A DNA stretch of 28,225 nt from Candidatus Hodarchaeota archaeon (GTDB taxonomy: Archaea > Asgardarchaeota > Heimdallarchaeia > Hodarchaeales > Hodarchaeaceae), in the NCBI GenBank assembly GCA_016840305.1, contig JAEOSP010000488.1:1-28225 (forward strand), in the 5' to 3' direction. A program made the position numbers and the translations under genes. The notes under the pieces were generated by a model that saw nothing but the letters and a program-made list of their open reading frames with translations, was not told the origin of the DNA and made no database searches. This document shows, piece by piece, positions 16,145-24,030 of the stretch (its first letter is position 1; each line of letters starts with the position of its first letter).

Positions 16145-17653
16145 TTAAATAGTCTTCAACTCTCTCTTTGCACGATCAACTGTTTCGAGTGAATTCTGGT
16201 AGTAACTATTCACGACCTCTGCCACCTGAGTATAATGTGCAAATTTCTTCTTGACCATCCAGCGTAAAATCGTTTTTCTTCGCTCTAGCTCATCAAGAAC
16301 TTGTGATTCAGTTAAGCCTTGTGATTCTTGGATTCCCTCTAATGCATACGACCGACCATAATTGATATAAGCATCTTCCCGAGCGTTCCAACCAAAAACC
16401 TTATTTGTTATGATCTCAGTTGTTACTGGATCAATTCCAACAATTTCTGTACATTCAATAACTCTTCTGACCTGTTTGTCTCCTCTTCGAACTTTACGAA
16501 GAACTAATAGGATATTAAGAGTTTGAATAAGGGTGCGGGGTATGTTCATTGGCTCATTCTCTAAACGTCGTATGGTACCCGTTACACTGTCTCCATGAAT
16601 AGTACCCATTCCAGTATGACCTGTTGCCATAGCTTGGAAAAGATTGTAAGCCTCGGCACCTCTTACTTCTCCAACAAACAAGTAATCAGGCCTTTGACGT
16701 AAAGCAGCTCTAAGAAGTTCATACATTGATACTTCACCTCGTTTGGTGCCATCTGCTTCACGACCGCCGTATCCTTCACGAGCAACGGCAGGAATCCAGT
16801 TTTCATGCGGAAGATGAAGTTCTGCTGTATCTTCTATGGAAACAATCTTCATTCCTGGTCTAATGTACATTGCTAAGCTGTTCAACAAAGAAGTTTTTCC
16901 TGCTGCTGTTCCACCAGCAATAACAACCGAGTTACGATTTTCTAAAGCAAGCCATAGATAAGCAGCTAAATCTTCATCGAGGGTATTGAAAGTTATCATG
17001 TCAGTGATTGTTAGAGGGTCAGAACGGAATTTTCGTATAGTGAAAGTACTACCTCGTTGTGTTACCTCACGACCGTAAGTTAGTTGTAGCCGACTCCCAT
17101 CAGGAAGAGCTGCATCTAATAAAGGACGAGCTACACTTATGTGTCGGCCTGAGCGTTGTGCTAGTTTAATAATAAATGCATCTAGATCATCTTCCTTGTC
17201 AAATTTAATATTAGTTTGAATACTTTCAAATTTCCGATGCCAAATGTAGATTGGAATCCCTACACCGTCACAACTAATATCTTCTACATTATGATCCTTT
17301 AAAATTGCATCAATTTGCCCAAATCCCACAAAATCTCGTGTTATATGATAGTTGATCTTATCAAAAGTTTTCTCATCTAGCTTTAGGCCATAGCCCTTTG
17401 CTACACCAATAACTTTTTGACGTAAATAATCTCGTGCGACTTCTGGTGATTTTAAAACATTAAAGTCAACATCTAATTCTTCTTCAAGAATATTCTTTAT
17501 CATATCAAGAATTTCTTTTTCTTTTGTGCTTAGAGGTACTTCCACAACTGTATATTTTGTCTGTTTAGTTTCAGGGTCAGTGGCAACTAATGCATAGCTG
17601 AAAGGTGGAATTAAGGGATAAGTTTCGCGAATTAAACTACTAGAATCGGACAT
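16145..17653 (-). CDS. Archaeal type II/IV secretion ATPase (GspE/TadA/ArlI family)
   Basis: 502 residues. An N-terminal domain (about 1-150) precedes the RecA-like motor domain: Walker A GGTAAGKT (247-254), Asp box IVSIEDTAELHLPHENW, Walker B DYLFVGEVRG, and His box TGHTGMGTIHGDS. All catalytic motifs are intact. The protein should be a hexameric cytosolic motor that drives assembly of the filament made by the neighbouring pilin-like genes. ATG at 17651-17653 with GGAG about 11 bases upstream. The 87-base gap upstream of it contains TTATATATGG, which could be an internal promoter. Whether the filament is a pilus or a rotating archaellum cannot be told; no ArlH or other archaellum regulator gene is seen. 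Confidence 0.95.
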   Translation of the reverse strand: MSDSSSLIRETYPLIPPFSYALVATDPETKQTKYTVVEVPLSTKEKEILDMIKNILEEELDVDFNVLKSPEVARDYLRQKVIGVAKGYGLKLDEKTFDKINYHITRDFVGFGQIDAILKDHNVEDISCDGVGIPIYIWHRKFESIQTNIKFDKEDDLDAFIIKLAQRSGRHISVARPLLDAALPDGSRLQLTYGREVTQRGSTFTIRKFRSDPLTITDMITFNTLDEDLAAYLWLALENRNSVVIAGGTAAGKTSLLNSLAMYIRPGMKIVSIEDTAELHLPHENWIPAVAREGYGGREADGTKRGEVSMYELLRAALRQRPDYLFVGEVRGAEAYNLFQAMATGHTGMGTIHGDSVTGTIRRLENEPMNIPRTLIQTLNILLVLRKVRRGDKQVRRVIECTEIVGIDPVTTEIITNKVFGWNAREDAYINYGRSYALEGIQESQGLTESQVLDELERRKTILRWMVKKKFAHYTQVAEVVNSYYQNSLETVDRAKRELKTI

Positions 17654-17740
17654 TTACATTCTGCTCCATATATAATGATATCTGGTATTTTCTTCTCTTA
17701 TTAACTTTCTTTTTCATTTTTTCAATGATTTCCAATTTGA

Positions 17741-18193
17741 TTAGGAAATTGTAATTGTAATATTTGAATCGCTTTTTTGTAAGCGTAAACTAAGATATGA
17801 ATTTGTACTTGTGAATTCTCCCGATGCATTTACTAAATAGGCCGAACCTAAGGAAAATGTTATCTCATTGGAGATTTCATCATTGTAGGTCCTTCCTTTT
17901 AGGATTACACTTCTTCCATCGGATGTGTTTGATATTTCAACGAAGTAACGAAAACCTTGTCCAATTGATAGCGGAAATTCCATCTGTTGGAGTATTGTTT
18001 GACTATTTTCAGGATGAATAAGTGTATTCTGACGAATTTGTAGCTGAATTTGCTCTAGAATTTCATTTAACTCAAGATCAGCAACATTTTCGCGGAACTG
18101 TTCACTTAGAGAGGTGAACATGCCATTAGTAATAATGACCAAACTCAATCCAAGAGTGAATATAATCATAAATGTGATATACTGGGAAGCCAT
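17741..18193 (-). CDS. Short pilin-like or ArlF/ArlG-like protein
   Basis: 150 residues with an N-terminal hydrophobic helix directly after the start (MASQYITFMIIFTLGLSLVI) and no basic prepilin leader. A heptad-like stretch (about 28-55) and a beta-rich ectodomain follow, ending in alternating strands (LSLRLQKSDSNITITIS). Size and layout resemble archaellum stator proteins ArlF/ArlG, which are anchored by an uncleaved N-terminal helix, but the match is architectural only. It lies 31 bases downstream of the first pilin-like gene and just before the ATPase gene. Confidence 0.7.
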   Translation of the reverse strand: MASQYITFMIIFTLGLSLVIITNGMFTSLSEQFRENVADLELNEILEQIQLQIRQNTLIHPENSQTILQQMEFPLSIGQGFRYFVEISNTSDGRSVILKGRTYNDEISNEITFSLGSAYLVNASGEFTSTNSYLSLRLQKSDSNITITIS

Positions 18194-18224
18194 AATTTAT
18201 TACCGAATCAATTCATTTCGTTTG

Positions 18225-19130
18225 TTAGGTTGTTAGATTTACTTCATATTTTAGTAATTGAACTACAATGTTGAAATAATTAACTTGACTCAAACCATTA
18301 ATCGAACCTGTACTCCACAATAAGGTAGATGTAATTCCAGATGAATAAAAATTGTCGAGATTGAGGTCCAGTCTAGAAACAGATGAATCAAGTGGTAAGG
18401 TATAGGGAGTTGAAATATTTTGACTAACGTGAACATTTAATTGCTTGATTTGATTATGAATAGACGTAAAATCAGTAGATAAGGAAACTAAGAATACTTG
18501 AAATCTTATTTCAGGCACAGGCTGGGTTTCCATTGTCAAATATATAGCCATTCTGTAATTCAGGGTTATATGGTGTTTACGATCCGTTTGATGACTCAAA
18601 GTCAGGTTTGTTAATTCTTTATAATCTGTATTGCTAAATATCCCAGTTAAAAATGTTTGATCGCGGTTTTTGTACGGATCAGGGCCTGTCAAGTACTTCG
18701 AAGTTCCTCTTGGCAAGACAGCTCTTGGACTACTGTATATCCAATCAAGAATACCAATTTCCTGTTCCTCGAAGAAGTCATATACAGAATTACCATCTTG
18801 ATCATTCAGTGATAAGGAGATAACAAATTTTTCAGGATCGAAATCAAGAGTACCAGCAGGTTTTGTAAATAGTACTGTTCTGAAACCTCCAGGATTTCCA
18901 CTTTCACTAATCAATGAATTAATTGTATTATCCAAATCAAGAAAGCTATTTTTGACCGAACTAATGGTTTGCTCACTTTGAGCTTGTTCAATATAGGGAA
19001 CAACTTGAATAAATGTCACCATTACTCCAGTAATGATTAATCCAAAAATAATCACCGTTGCTAGAACAGGCGAAACACCACGGTTCTTCTTTCTCCATCT
19101 GATAAACTTTGGCTGTTTCAGCAAGTTCAT
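18225..19130 (-). CDS. Archaeal type IV pilin N-domain surface protein
   Basis: 301 residues from the ATG at 19128-19130; a TTG at 19145 would add five. The N-terminus KKNRGVSPVLATVIIFGLII is the classic archaeal type IV pilin N domain (RGVSPVxAT; PF07790-like) followed by the hydrophobic filament helix. An ectodomain of about 250 residues, rich in Ser, Thr and Asn, follows. It is the first gene of the operon and the most likely major or prominent pilin. A prepilin peptidase is needed for processing and is not encoded in the window. Confidence 0.87.
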   Translation of the reverse strand: MNLLKQPKFIRWRKKNRGVSPVLATVIIFGLIITGVMVTFIQVVPYIEQAQSEQTISSVKNSFLDLDNTINSLISESGNPGGFRTVLFTKPAGTLDFDPEKFVISLSLNDQDGNSVYDFFEEQEIGILDWIYSSPRAVLPRGTSKYLTGPDPYKNRDQTFLTGIFSNTDYKELTNLTLSHQTDRKHHITLNYRMAIYLTMETQPVPEIRFQVFLVSLSTDFTSIHNQIKQLNVHVSQNISTPYTLPLDSSVSRLDLNLDNFYSSGITSTLLWSTGSINGLSQVNYFNIVVQLLKYEVNLTT

Positions 19131-19145
19131 TGACAATTCTACCAA

Positions 19146-19492
19146 TTTTGGTCACTTAGTTTTTTTTTTGATGTTTTTATCAAGAGAGATAGTATACAAC
19201 TTAATAAAATTCTTAAGGATAATTTCAGATTTAAGGATTGTTGTATAATTAAAGCTTGGGTAAAAAGTATTATCAAACTTTTCTTTCAATAATCTAATTA
19301 TTCTTGGGGAATAAAAATACCAACAGCATCGTTGTATTAGGAACGAGAAATCGACGATTTACAACAAATTTATTCAAAGGAAAAAACTAGAACAGAGGAA
19401 AATCGATAACCATTTAAGGAAATTAGCAAATCGATCATTATCTAGCTTATAGATTACGCGTAAGTAAAAAATAGTATGGGTAAGGAAGCATT
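19146..19492. promoter_or_regulatory. Divergent control region between the pilus-like operon and radA
   Basis: About 347 AT-rich bases with no credible gene. Four GTTGTA/TACAAC half-sites occur at 19195-19200 (minus), 19240-19245 (plus), 19331-19336 (plus) and 19360-19365 (minus); fewer than one is expected by chance. AAATCGACGATTT (19348-19360) is a 13-base palindrome lying between the last two. Both features could be operators. For radA, GCTTATAGATT (19445-19455) is a possible TATA element and AAGGAAG (19482-19488) the ribosome binding site. The minus-strand promoter is not clear. Confidence 0.45.
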
Positions 19493-20527
19493 ATGGCACC
19501 AAAAAAGAAAGTTGCTGAAGTAAAAGAAAATATCAGCACCAAAGAAGATATAAATGTTAAAAAAGCAACTACAATTACAGATTTACCAGGAATTGGTCCA
19601 TCGACTGCTGCAAAACTTGTAGAAGCCGGATTTTCAACGTTGGAATCGATAGCGACAGTTTCAATTGGAGAATTGTCCTCTATCGCGAGTCTTGGGGAGA
19701 AAACAGTTCAGAAAATAATCGAATCTGCAAGAGAGGCGTTAGACATTGATTTTGAGACAGCAAAATCCGTATTAGCGAGAAGACAGGACTTAGCTAAAAT
19801 TACCACAGGTAGTCAAAAGCTGGACGAGTTATTTGGAGGAGGTATTGAAACTGGTGCGGTTACTGAGCTATATGGGGAATTCAGGACGGGAAAAACCCAG
19901 ATTGCACATCAATTGTGTGTCACAGCTCAATTACCTGTTGATAAAGGGGGTTTAAGAGAAGGAGACAAAATCCCAAAAATAATTTATGTTGATACTGAAG
20001 GAACGTTTAGACCAGAAAGGATAGTTTCAATGGCAGAAAGGTGGAGTGATGATTTAGACATTGATTCGGTTTTAGAAAACGTTCTTCATGGTCGTGCTCA
20101 CAATAGTGACCACCAAATGGTATTGGTGGAGAAAATGATGAAAGATTATCTCCCAACAGAGAATGTACGATTATTAATCGTCGATTCATTGGTTTCTCAT
20201 TTTAGAGCAGAATATGTGGGGCGAGGTACACTTGCCGCTCGACAGCAAAAACTGAATCAACACATACACACGGTTCTTAGAGCTGCTGAAGTTGGGAATT
20301 TAGCAGTGATTGTGACAAACCAAGTCCAAGCAAAACCCGATCAATTTTTTGGAGATCCTACATCTCCAGTTGGAGGACACATTGTTGCTCACGCAGCTCA
20401 AACAAGAGTGTACTTAAGAAAATCTAAAGGTGAAAGAAGAATTGCACGGATAGTTGATAGTCCTTCTCTTCCTGAAAATGAAGCTATATTTGGAGTTACA
20501 GAAGCTGGAATAGTCGATGTAACGTAA
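19493..20527 (+). CDS. radA: DNA repair and recombination protein RadA
   Basis: 344 residues, the usual archaeal RadA length. A Lys-rich N-terminus precedes an HhH DNA-binding domain (about 28-85: LPGIGPSTAAKLVEAGF; SLGEKTVQKIIE). The RecA-like ATPase follows, with Walker A GEFRTGKT (128-135), a YVDTEGTFRPERI loop, Walker B LLIVDSL, ARQQKLNQH, and the L2 region VTNQVQAKPDQFFGDP. It is the archaeal Rad51/RecA homologue that forms filaments on single-stranded DNA and catalyses strand exchange. ATG at 19493 with AAGGAAG just upstream. It is divergent from the pilus-like operon that contains the DP2-like gene, sharing the upstream region. Confidence 0.97.
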   Translation: MAPKKKVAEVKENISTKEDINVKKATTITDLPGIGPSTAAKLVEAGFSTLESIATVSIGELSSIASLGEKTVQKIIESAREALDIDFETAKSVLARRQDLAKITTGSQKLDELFGGGIETGAVTELYGEFRTGKTQIAHQLCVTAQLPVDKGGLREGDKIPKIIYVDTEGTFRPERIVSMAERWSDDLDIDSVLENVLHGRAHNSDHQMVLVEKMMKDYLPTENVRLLIVDSLVSHFRAEYVGRGTLAARQQKLNQHIHTVLRAAEVGNLAVIVTNQVQAKPDQFFGDPTSPVGGHIVAHAAQTRVYLRKSKGERRIARIVDSPSLPENEAIFGVTEAGIVDVT

Positions 20528-20621
20528 AAATATTCCTTATAACAATTTTCCCACAACTATTCAGTTCTGAGAGTTTTCTTATTATGAAAGGGGTTTAAGT
20601 TAAAAAAAATGAGCAATTTTG

Positions 20622-21296
20622 ATGATTATGAGCATAGTTACAGATAAATTCCCACCTTTATTGATTGTAGAATATGCACTAAAGGTTCTACGTAAAACAT
20701 TCTTAACAAAACTTGGTTTTAGACCATTATTATCAAAAAATGAGCTTGAATCTGTTCTAAAATCTATCGAATCATCAATAATGATACTGAAATATTCCTA
20801 TTTATCTCTAGATGATCTTATCTCTCACGATGAGCTAAATAATATTCATTCAAAGGGAGAACTTCTATTAGAATCCTTGAAACCAGCAATTAAAACTCCA
20901 TCAACACATCAGCAATCCTTAACTTTACTGAACTGGGGAGTTTTAATTTTTATTGGACTAAAGAGAAGAATAAAGGTCGCAAATGATCAATTAGGATCTG
21001 GAGTTGATTTAAAGGTTTTAAGATTAAGAAGTGTGCAGAAACAAGGTTCACTCCTACTTACACGGGCTTATGATGATAAACAAGCCTATACAGTCATGAC
21101 TAATATGTTGAATCTTCAATCAAATCGAAATTTGGCTGCAGCATTCCTTCCACCGCGAGAGATAGGAGGCCAGCTATCTGATGCCATGTATCTCGGTAAT
21201 GAGGAATATGAAGAGGAAGCAGGAACCTTTCTAAACCCTGATGATGTAAATTTGCGTGAGGTGAATGCAATTTTACACCAGTTACTTGCTGGGTAA
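20622..21296 (+). CDS. Unknown helical protein downstream of radA
   Basis: About 224 residues. Possible starts are TTG 20619, ATG 20622 and ATG 20628, all in frame; no strong ribosome binding site decides between them. The protein is mainly helical, with one moderately hydrophobic stretch (LLNWGVLIFIGL, about residue 108) that is too short and isolated to be a clear membrane anchor. The C-terminus is acidic. I do not recognise a family. It follows radA by 94 bases on the same strand with no obvious terminator between, so co-transcription with radA is possible. Confidence 0.7.
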   Translation: MIMSIVTDKFPPLLIVEYALKVLRKTFLTKLGFRPLLSKNELESVLKSIESSIMILKYSYLSLDDLISHDELNNIHSKGELLLESLKPAIKTPSTHQQSLTLLNWGVLIFIGLKRRIKVANDQLGSGVDLKVLRLRSVQKQGSLLLTRAYDDKQAYTVMTNMLNLQSNRNLAAAFLPPREIGGQLSDAMYLGNEEYEEEAGTFLNPDDVNLREVNAILHQLLAG

Positions 21297-21310
21297 ATAA
21301 AAATCAACTT

Positions 21311-22024
21311 TTACTTGAAATAAGTAATTATTTCAGCTAAGTTTTGAGTTTTACACACAAAGTTTGCACTCTTTGCTACTTTGTCTGAACTGGGGTCGAT
21401 TGCGAATGATAAATGAGCAGCTGCAAACATATCAATATCTGCACTCGCATCTCCTACCGCTATCGTACAGTTCGTAGAGATATTAAACATTTCTCTAATT
21501 GATGAGAGGATTGATCCCTTTTGATTCATTTCAACATTGATGACAACCTCGCCCGTTAATAGGTTATTTTTCCGAATAAGATCATTTGCTATCCAATAAT
21601 CGAATTGATATTCTTGAGCAGTTCTTTTTACAATATCTGATAACCCCATCGATATTATTGCTAATTTACAATCATTATCTTTAAAAAATTCGATTACTTC
21701 TTGTACACCTTCTCTCAATTCTATAGAAGATAAAGCACGTTGATATTCTTCCTCTGATCGATTGATCCAAGGATAAGCATCAGCTTCACAAAATTCTTTA
21801 TAATTAATTTTTCCTTCCAAGAAAAGATTCAGTGCAATTTCTCCATGAGTTTCCCATGTACCAAAATATTCGTGAACAGACTGCCAAGAAGATCGGCACT
21901 TTGACGTGGTTAATGTACCATCGAAATCAAAAACAACCAGACAACCTTGCCAATTTTTTATCTGATTTGAACTATCCTTATGGCTTTGTTGTAAATCTTT
22001 GAAGGTCAATGGGTTTGGACTCAT
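21311..22024 (-). CDS. HAD-superfamily phosphatase, SerB-like
   Basis: 237 residues from the ATG at 22022-22024; a TTG at 22045 would add seven. The motifs are: nucleophile DFDGT (D33, D35), motif II IISMG, motif III lysine in NQKGSIL, and motif IV GDASADIDMF. The cap between motifs I and II is helical (residues about 45-110), as in phosphoserine phosphatase and related phosphatases. The likely reaction is phosphomonoester hydrolysis; phosphoserine is only one possible substrate. Cytosolic. It is divergent from the fusion gene at 22189 and convergent with the unknown gene after radA. Confidence 0.87.
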   Translation of the reverse strand: MSPNPLTFKDLQQSHKDSSNQIKNWQGCLVVFDFDGTLTTSKCRSSWQSVHEYFGTWETHGEIALNLFLEGKINYKEFCEADAYPWINRSEEEYQRALSSIELREGVQEVIEFFKDNDCKLAIISMGLSDIVKRTAQEYQFDYWIANDLIRKNNLLTGEVVINVEMNQKGSILSSIREMFNISTNCTIAVGDASADIDMFAAAHLSFAIDPSSDKVAKSANFVCKTQNLAEIITYFK

Positions 22025-22188
22025 GGGGGTTTCTCTCGGTATCAAGTAAAAATGCTTTTTGGATTTCTCTATCTTTCCAGAAAAATTTAATTAAGATAAT
22101 AACAGAAATTGCCAATAATTAAGGATATTTGAGAAAATAGATACAAACTTTGTTAGAAAAGTATTCGTACGAAAAAAGGCGTTCTAAT

Positions 22189-23220
22189 ATGAGAGTGATA
22201 GTCAGTGGAATTAGTGGTTCAGGTAGATCTGATGCAATTAGAGATTTACAAAAATTCATTAAGAAGAATTATTCTAAAAAGAAAATCATAATCCTGAATA
22301 CTAATCGGATGATGTGGGATACGGCCAAGGAGCTTAGAATGGATGTGAAGCGGGAAAAAATGCTAGACATGTCACCACCTACATTACAGGCGTTAAGATC
22401 AACAGTATTTGAACGAATTTTACGAGAAGTTGAGGAACATGAAAAAAGTCAGAAAGATGTTGCTATTATAATAAATACACATGCTACGTTTAGATGGCGT
22501 GAACATTTAATGCCTGGATGGGACTTCTTTTATTTAACAAAACTGGAACCTGACATTTTTATTACCATTATTAACGTTATAAATGATATATATGAGACTT
22601 TGGAAGCGAATGCGCTCTGGGGTGGTATGAATAATCGTTTGCAACTTGGAATTTGGCAGGAAGAGGAAGCTTTTGTGACAAAACTGATGGCTGAGACACA
22701 AAAGAAACCCTTCTACATCGTGGCTAGACGTCAACCTCCAACAACATTGTATCGTCTCATATTCGAACATGAAACAAGTGAGAAGGTTTATCTATCCTAT
22801 CCAATGACTCATATCAAGGATGATGAAAAAAAAAAAGAAATTAAAACCTTAGCTCAAGAACTACGGGATTTAGGTTTTGTTGTATTCGATCCAGGAACGA
22901 TGGAGCTTGAAAAAGTACATATGGACATATCCGAAGATATCCGAGTTTATGATTTCTATCAAACTGTTTATCGAGATTTTCAGCTTATTGATCAGGGTAC
23001 AATGGTGGTAATTTTTTACCCTGAAATAGTTCATTCATCAGGAGTTGTCAATGAACAAGCTTATGGGTTTAGAAACAATAAATACGTCTTTGCTGTCTTT
23101 CCTGCGGAAAATTATAGCCCATTTACTAGCTTTTTTGCTGATAGAACATTTATTTCAGTTGTTGATCTTATTAAATTCCTGAAAGAGGAGTTCATTCCTT
23201 CTCAGAAACAAAGAGCATAA
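22189..23220 (+). CDS. P-loop kinase-like domain fused to a nucleoside deoxyribosyltransferase-like domain
   Basis: 343 residues from the ATG at 22189, chosen because AAAAGGCG lies 8 bases upstream and the P-loop strand follows at once; a TTG at 22150 is the longer alternative. The N-terminal half (1-190) is adenylate-kinase-like, with a P-loop GISGSGRS (7-14) in which the usual Walker lysine is Arg13, and helices rich in charge. The C-terminal half (about 198-343) starts KVYLSYPMTH and has the pattern of a nucleoside 2-deoxyribosyltransferase-like fold, including a SSGVVNEQAYGF segment whose Glu289 is where the catalytic glutamate of that family would be. Both assignments are from pattern memory. 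It suggests a role in nucleotide metabolism or signalling; activity is unproven. Confidence 0.75.
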   Translation: MRVIVSGISGSGRSDAIRDLQKFIKKNYSKKKIIILNTNRMMWDTAKELRMDVKREKMLDMSPPTLQALRSTVFERILREVEEHEKSQKDVAIIINTHATFRWREHLMPGWDFFYLTKLEPDIFITIINVINDIYETLEANALWGGMNNRLQLGIWQEEEAFVTKLMAETQKKPFYIVARRQPPTTLYRLIFEHETSEKVYLSYPMTHIKDDEKKKEIKTLAQELRDLGFVVFDPGTMELEKVHMDISEDIRVYDFYQTVYRDFQLIDQGTMVVIFYPEIVHSSGVVNEQAYGFRNNKYVFAVFPAENYSPFTSFFADRTFISVVDLIKFLKEEFIPSQKQRA

Positions 23221-23231
23221 AGAGAATGACA

Positions 23232-23600
23232 TCAAAGTATTTTTCTATTCTTTATTTTCTTCATTTTAACCAAAAAGCATATAGAAATAAGGAAGAAAAT
23301 CGGAGACAATCTCCATGATGTACTTTCTTGGGATGTTGAATTTTCATTATTGGAAGTTGAGGAACAACCAGTTGGAACTGCGGTTGTATCTATTGTAGTG
23401 GTAATGGAGGTATTTGAAGGAATTACTGGCCTCCAAGGATCTGGAATTTCAGATAAATCAATTTCAATCAAATTTAAATCAGTAGAATTGAAACTGGTAC
23501 TCATTCCAGAATCAATCATAGAAGAATACCATAAATTTGCTGTATTTATTGCTGCAAGATCTATCCTTTCACTCAGTTCATAATGTAGCTCGTCCCACAT
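23232..23600 (-). CDS. Small protein with C-terminal membrane anchor, possibly 5' truncated or frameshifted
   Basis: 122 residues from ATG 23598-23600: a helical N-terminal part, a Ser/Thr/Asn-rich linker (about residues 62-93), and a C-terminal hydrophobic segment (LSPIFFLISICFLV) followed by a basic tail, the layout of a cell-surface stalk plus anchor. It lacks a signal peptide. The frame remains open for 35 more codons upstream, to a TGA at 23706-23708, with coding-like sequence (NFYYLGIENIQLEKLILHKG) but no ATG, GTG or TTG. This overlaps the end of the preceding membrane-protein gene in a different frame, so the two could be parts of one protein. Confidence 0.55.
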   Translation of the reverse strand: MWDELHYELSERIDLAAINTANLWYSSMIDSGMSTSFNSTDLNLIEIDLSEIPDPWRPVIPSNTSITTTIDTTAVPTGCSSTSNNENSTSQESTSWRLSPIFFLISICFLVKMKKIKNRKIL

Positions 23601-23682
23601 TGAATCATCTTGTGATCCCTTAGATCCCTTATGTAATATTAACTTCTCTAATTGAATATTTTCAATCCCTAAGTAATAAAAG

Positions 23683-24030
23683 TTAATCCTCAGTTGAAAT
23701 AATAATCAGAAAACCCACAGCAGTCAAAACAACCAGAGGAATAAGTAAAATAAATATTACTGGTACATCAATTGAACGATATTGTGTATTAAATAGTAAT
23801 AGGTTTATAGGATATAAGATCAGTTTTATAATATCCCAAATGATACTGGTCAAAGTATAGCCAGAAAATTGGGCTACAACTAACCAAGTAATTATCACTA
23901 TTATGCCAGCTTTAAAATCAATAATCAAATCTAGCAGGTTTTTTAAGAATTGGACTAATTGTCCTAATGTGAATTTCTGGTTCAAATTACTGGAATTTTC
24001 TTCTGATGGCAAATACCTAACCTCCGCCAA
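23683..24030 (-). CDS. Small membrane protein linked to the ABC permease
   Basis: 115 residues with two clear hydrophobic segments (about 42-65 and 88-112) and a possible third amphipathic one (about 66-82). The N-terminal 30 residues are polar. No family is recognised. Its start overlaps the end of the permease gene by 14 bases, so it is translationally linked and probably an accessory subunit of the transporter. The stop at 23683-23685 may be bypassed into the following open frame; see the entry at 23232. Confidence 0.65.
   Translation of the reverse strand: MAEVRYLPSEENSSNLNQKFTLGQLVQFLKNLLDLIIDFKAGIIVIITWLVVAQFSGYTLTSIIWDIIKLILYPINLLLFNTQYRSIDVPVIFILLIPLVVLTAVGFLIIISTED

Noticed and set aside
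20609..20647. A 12-codon frame (ATG 20609) just before and overlapping the start of the gene after radA, with GGGG upstream
   Set aside because: Could be a leader peptide, but nothing in its sequence supports regulation and such short frames are common by chance.
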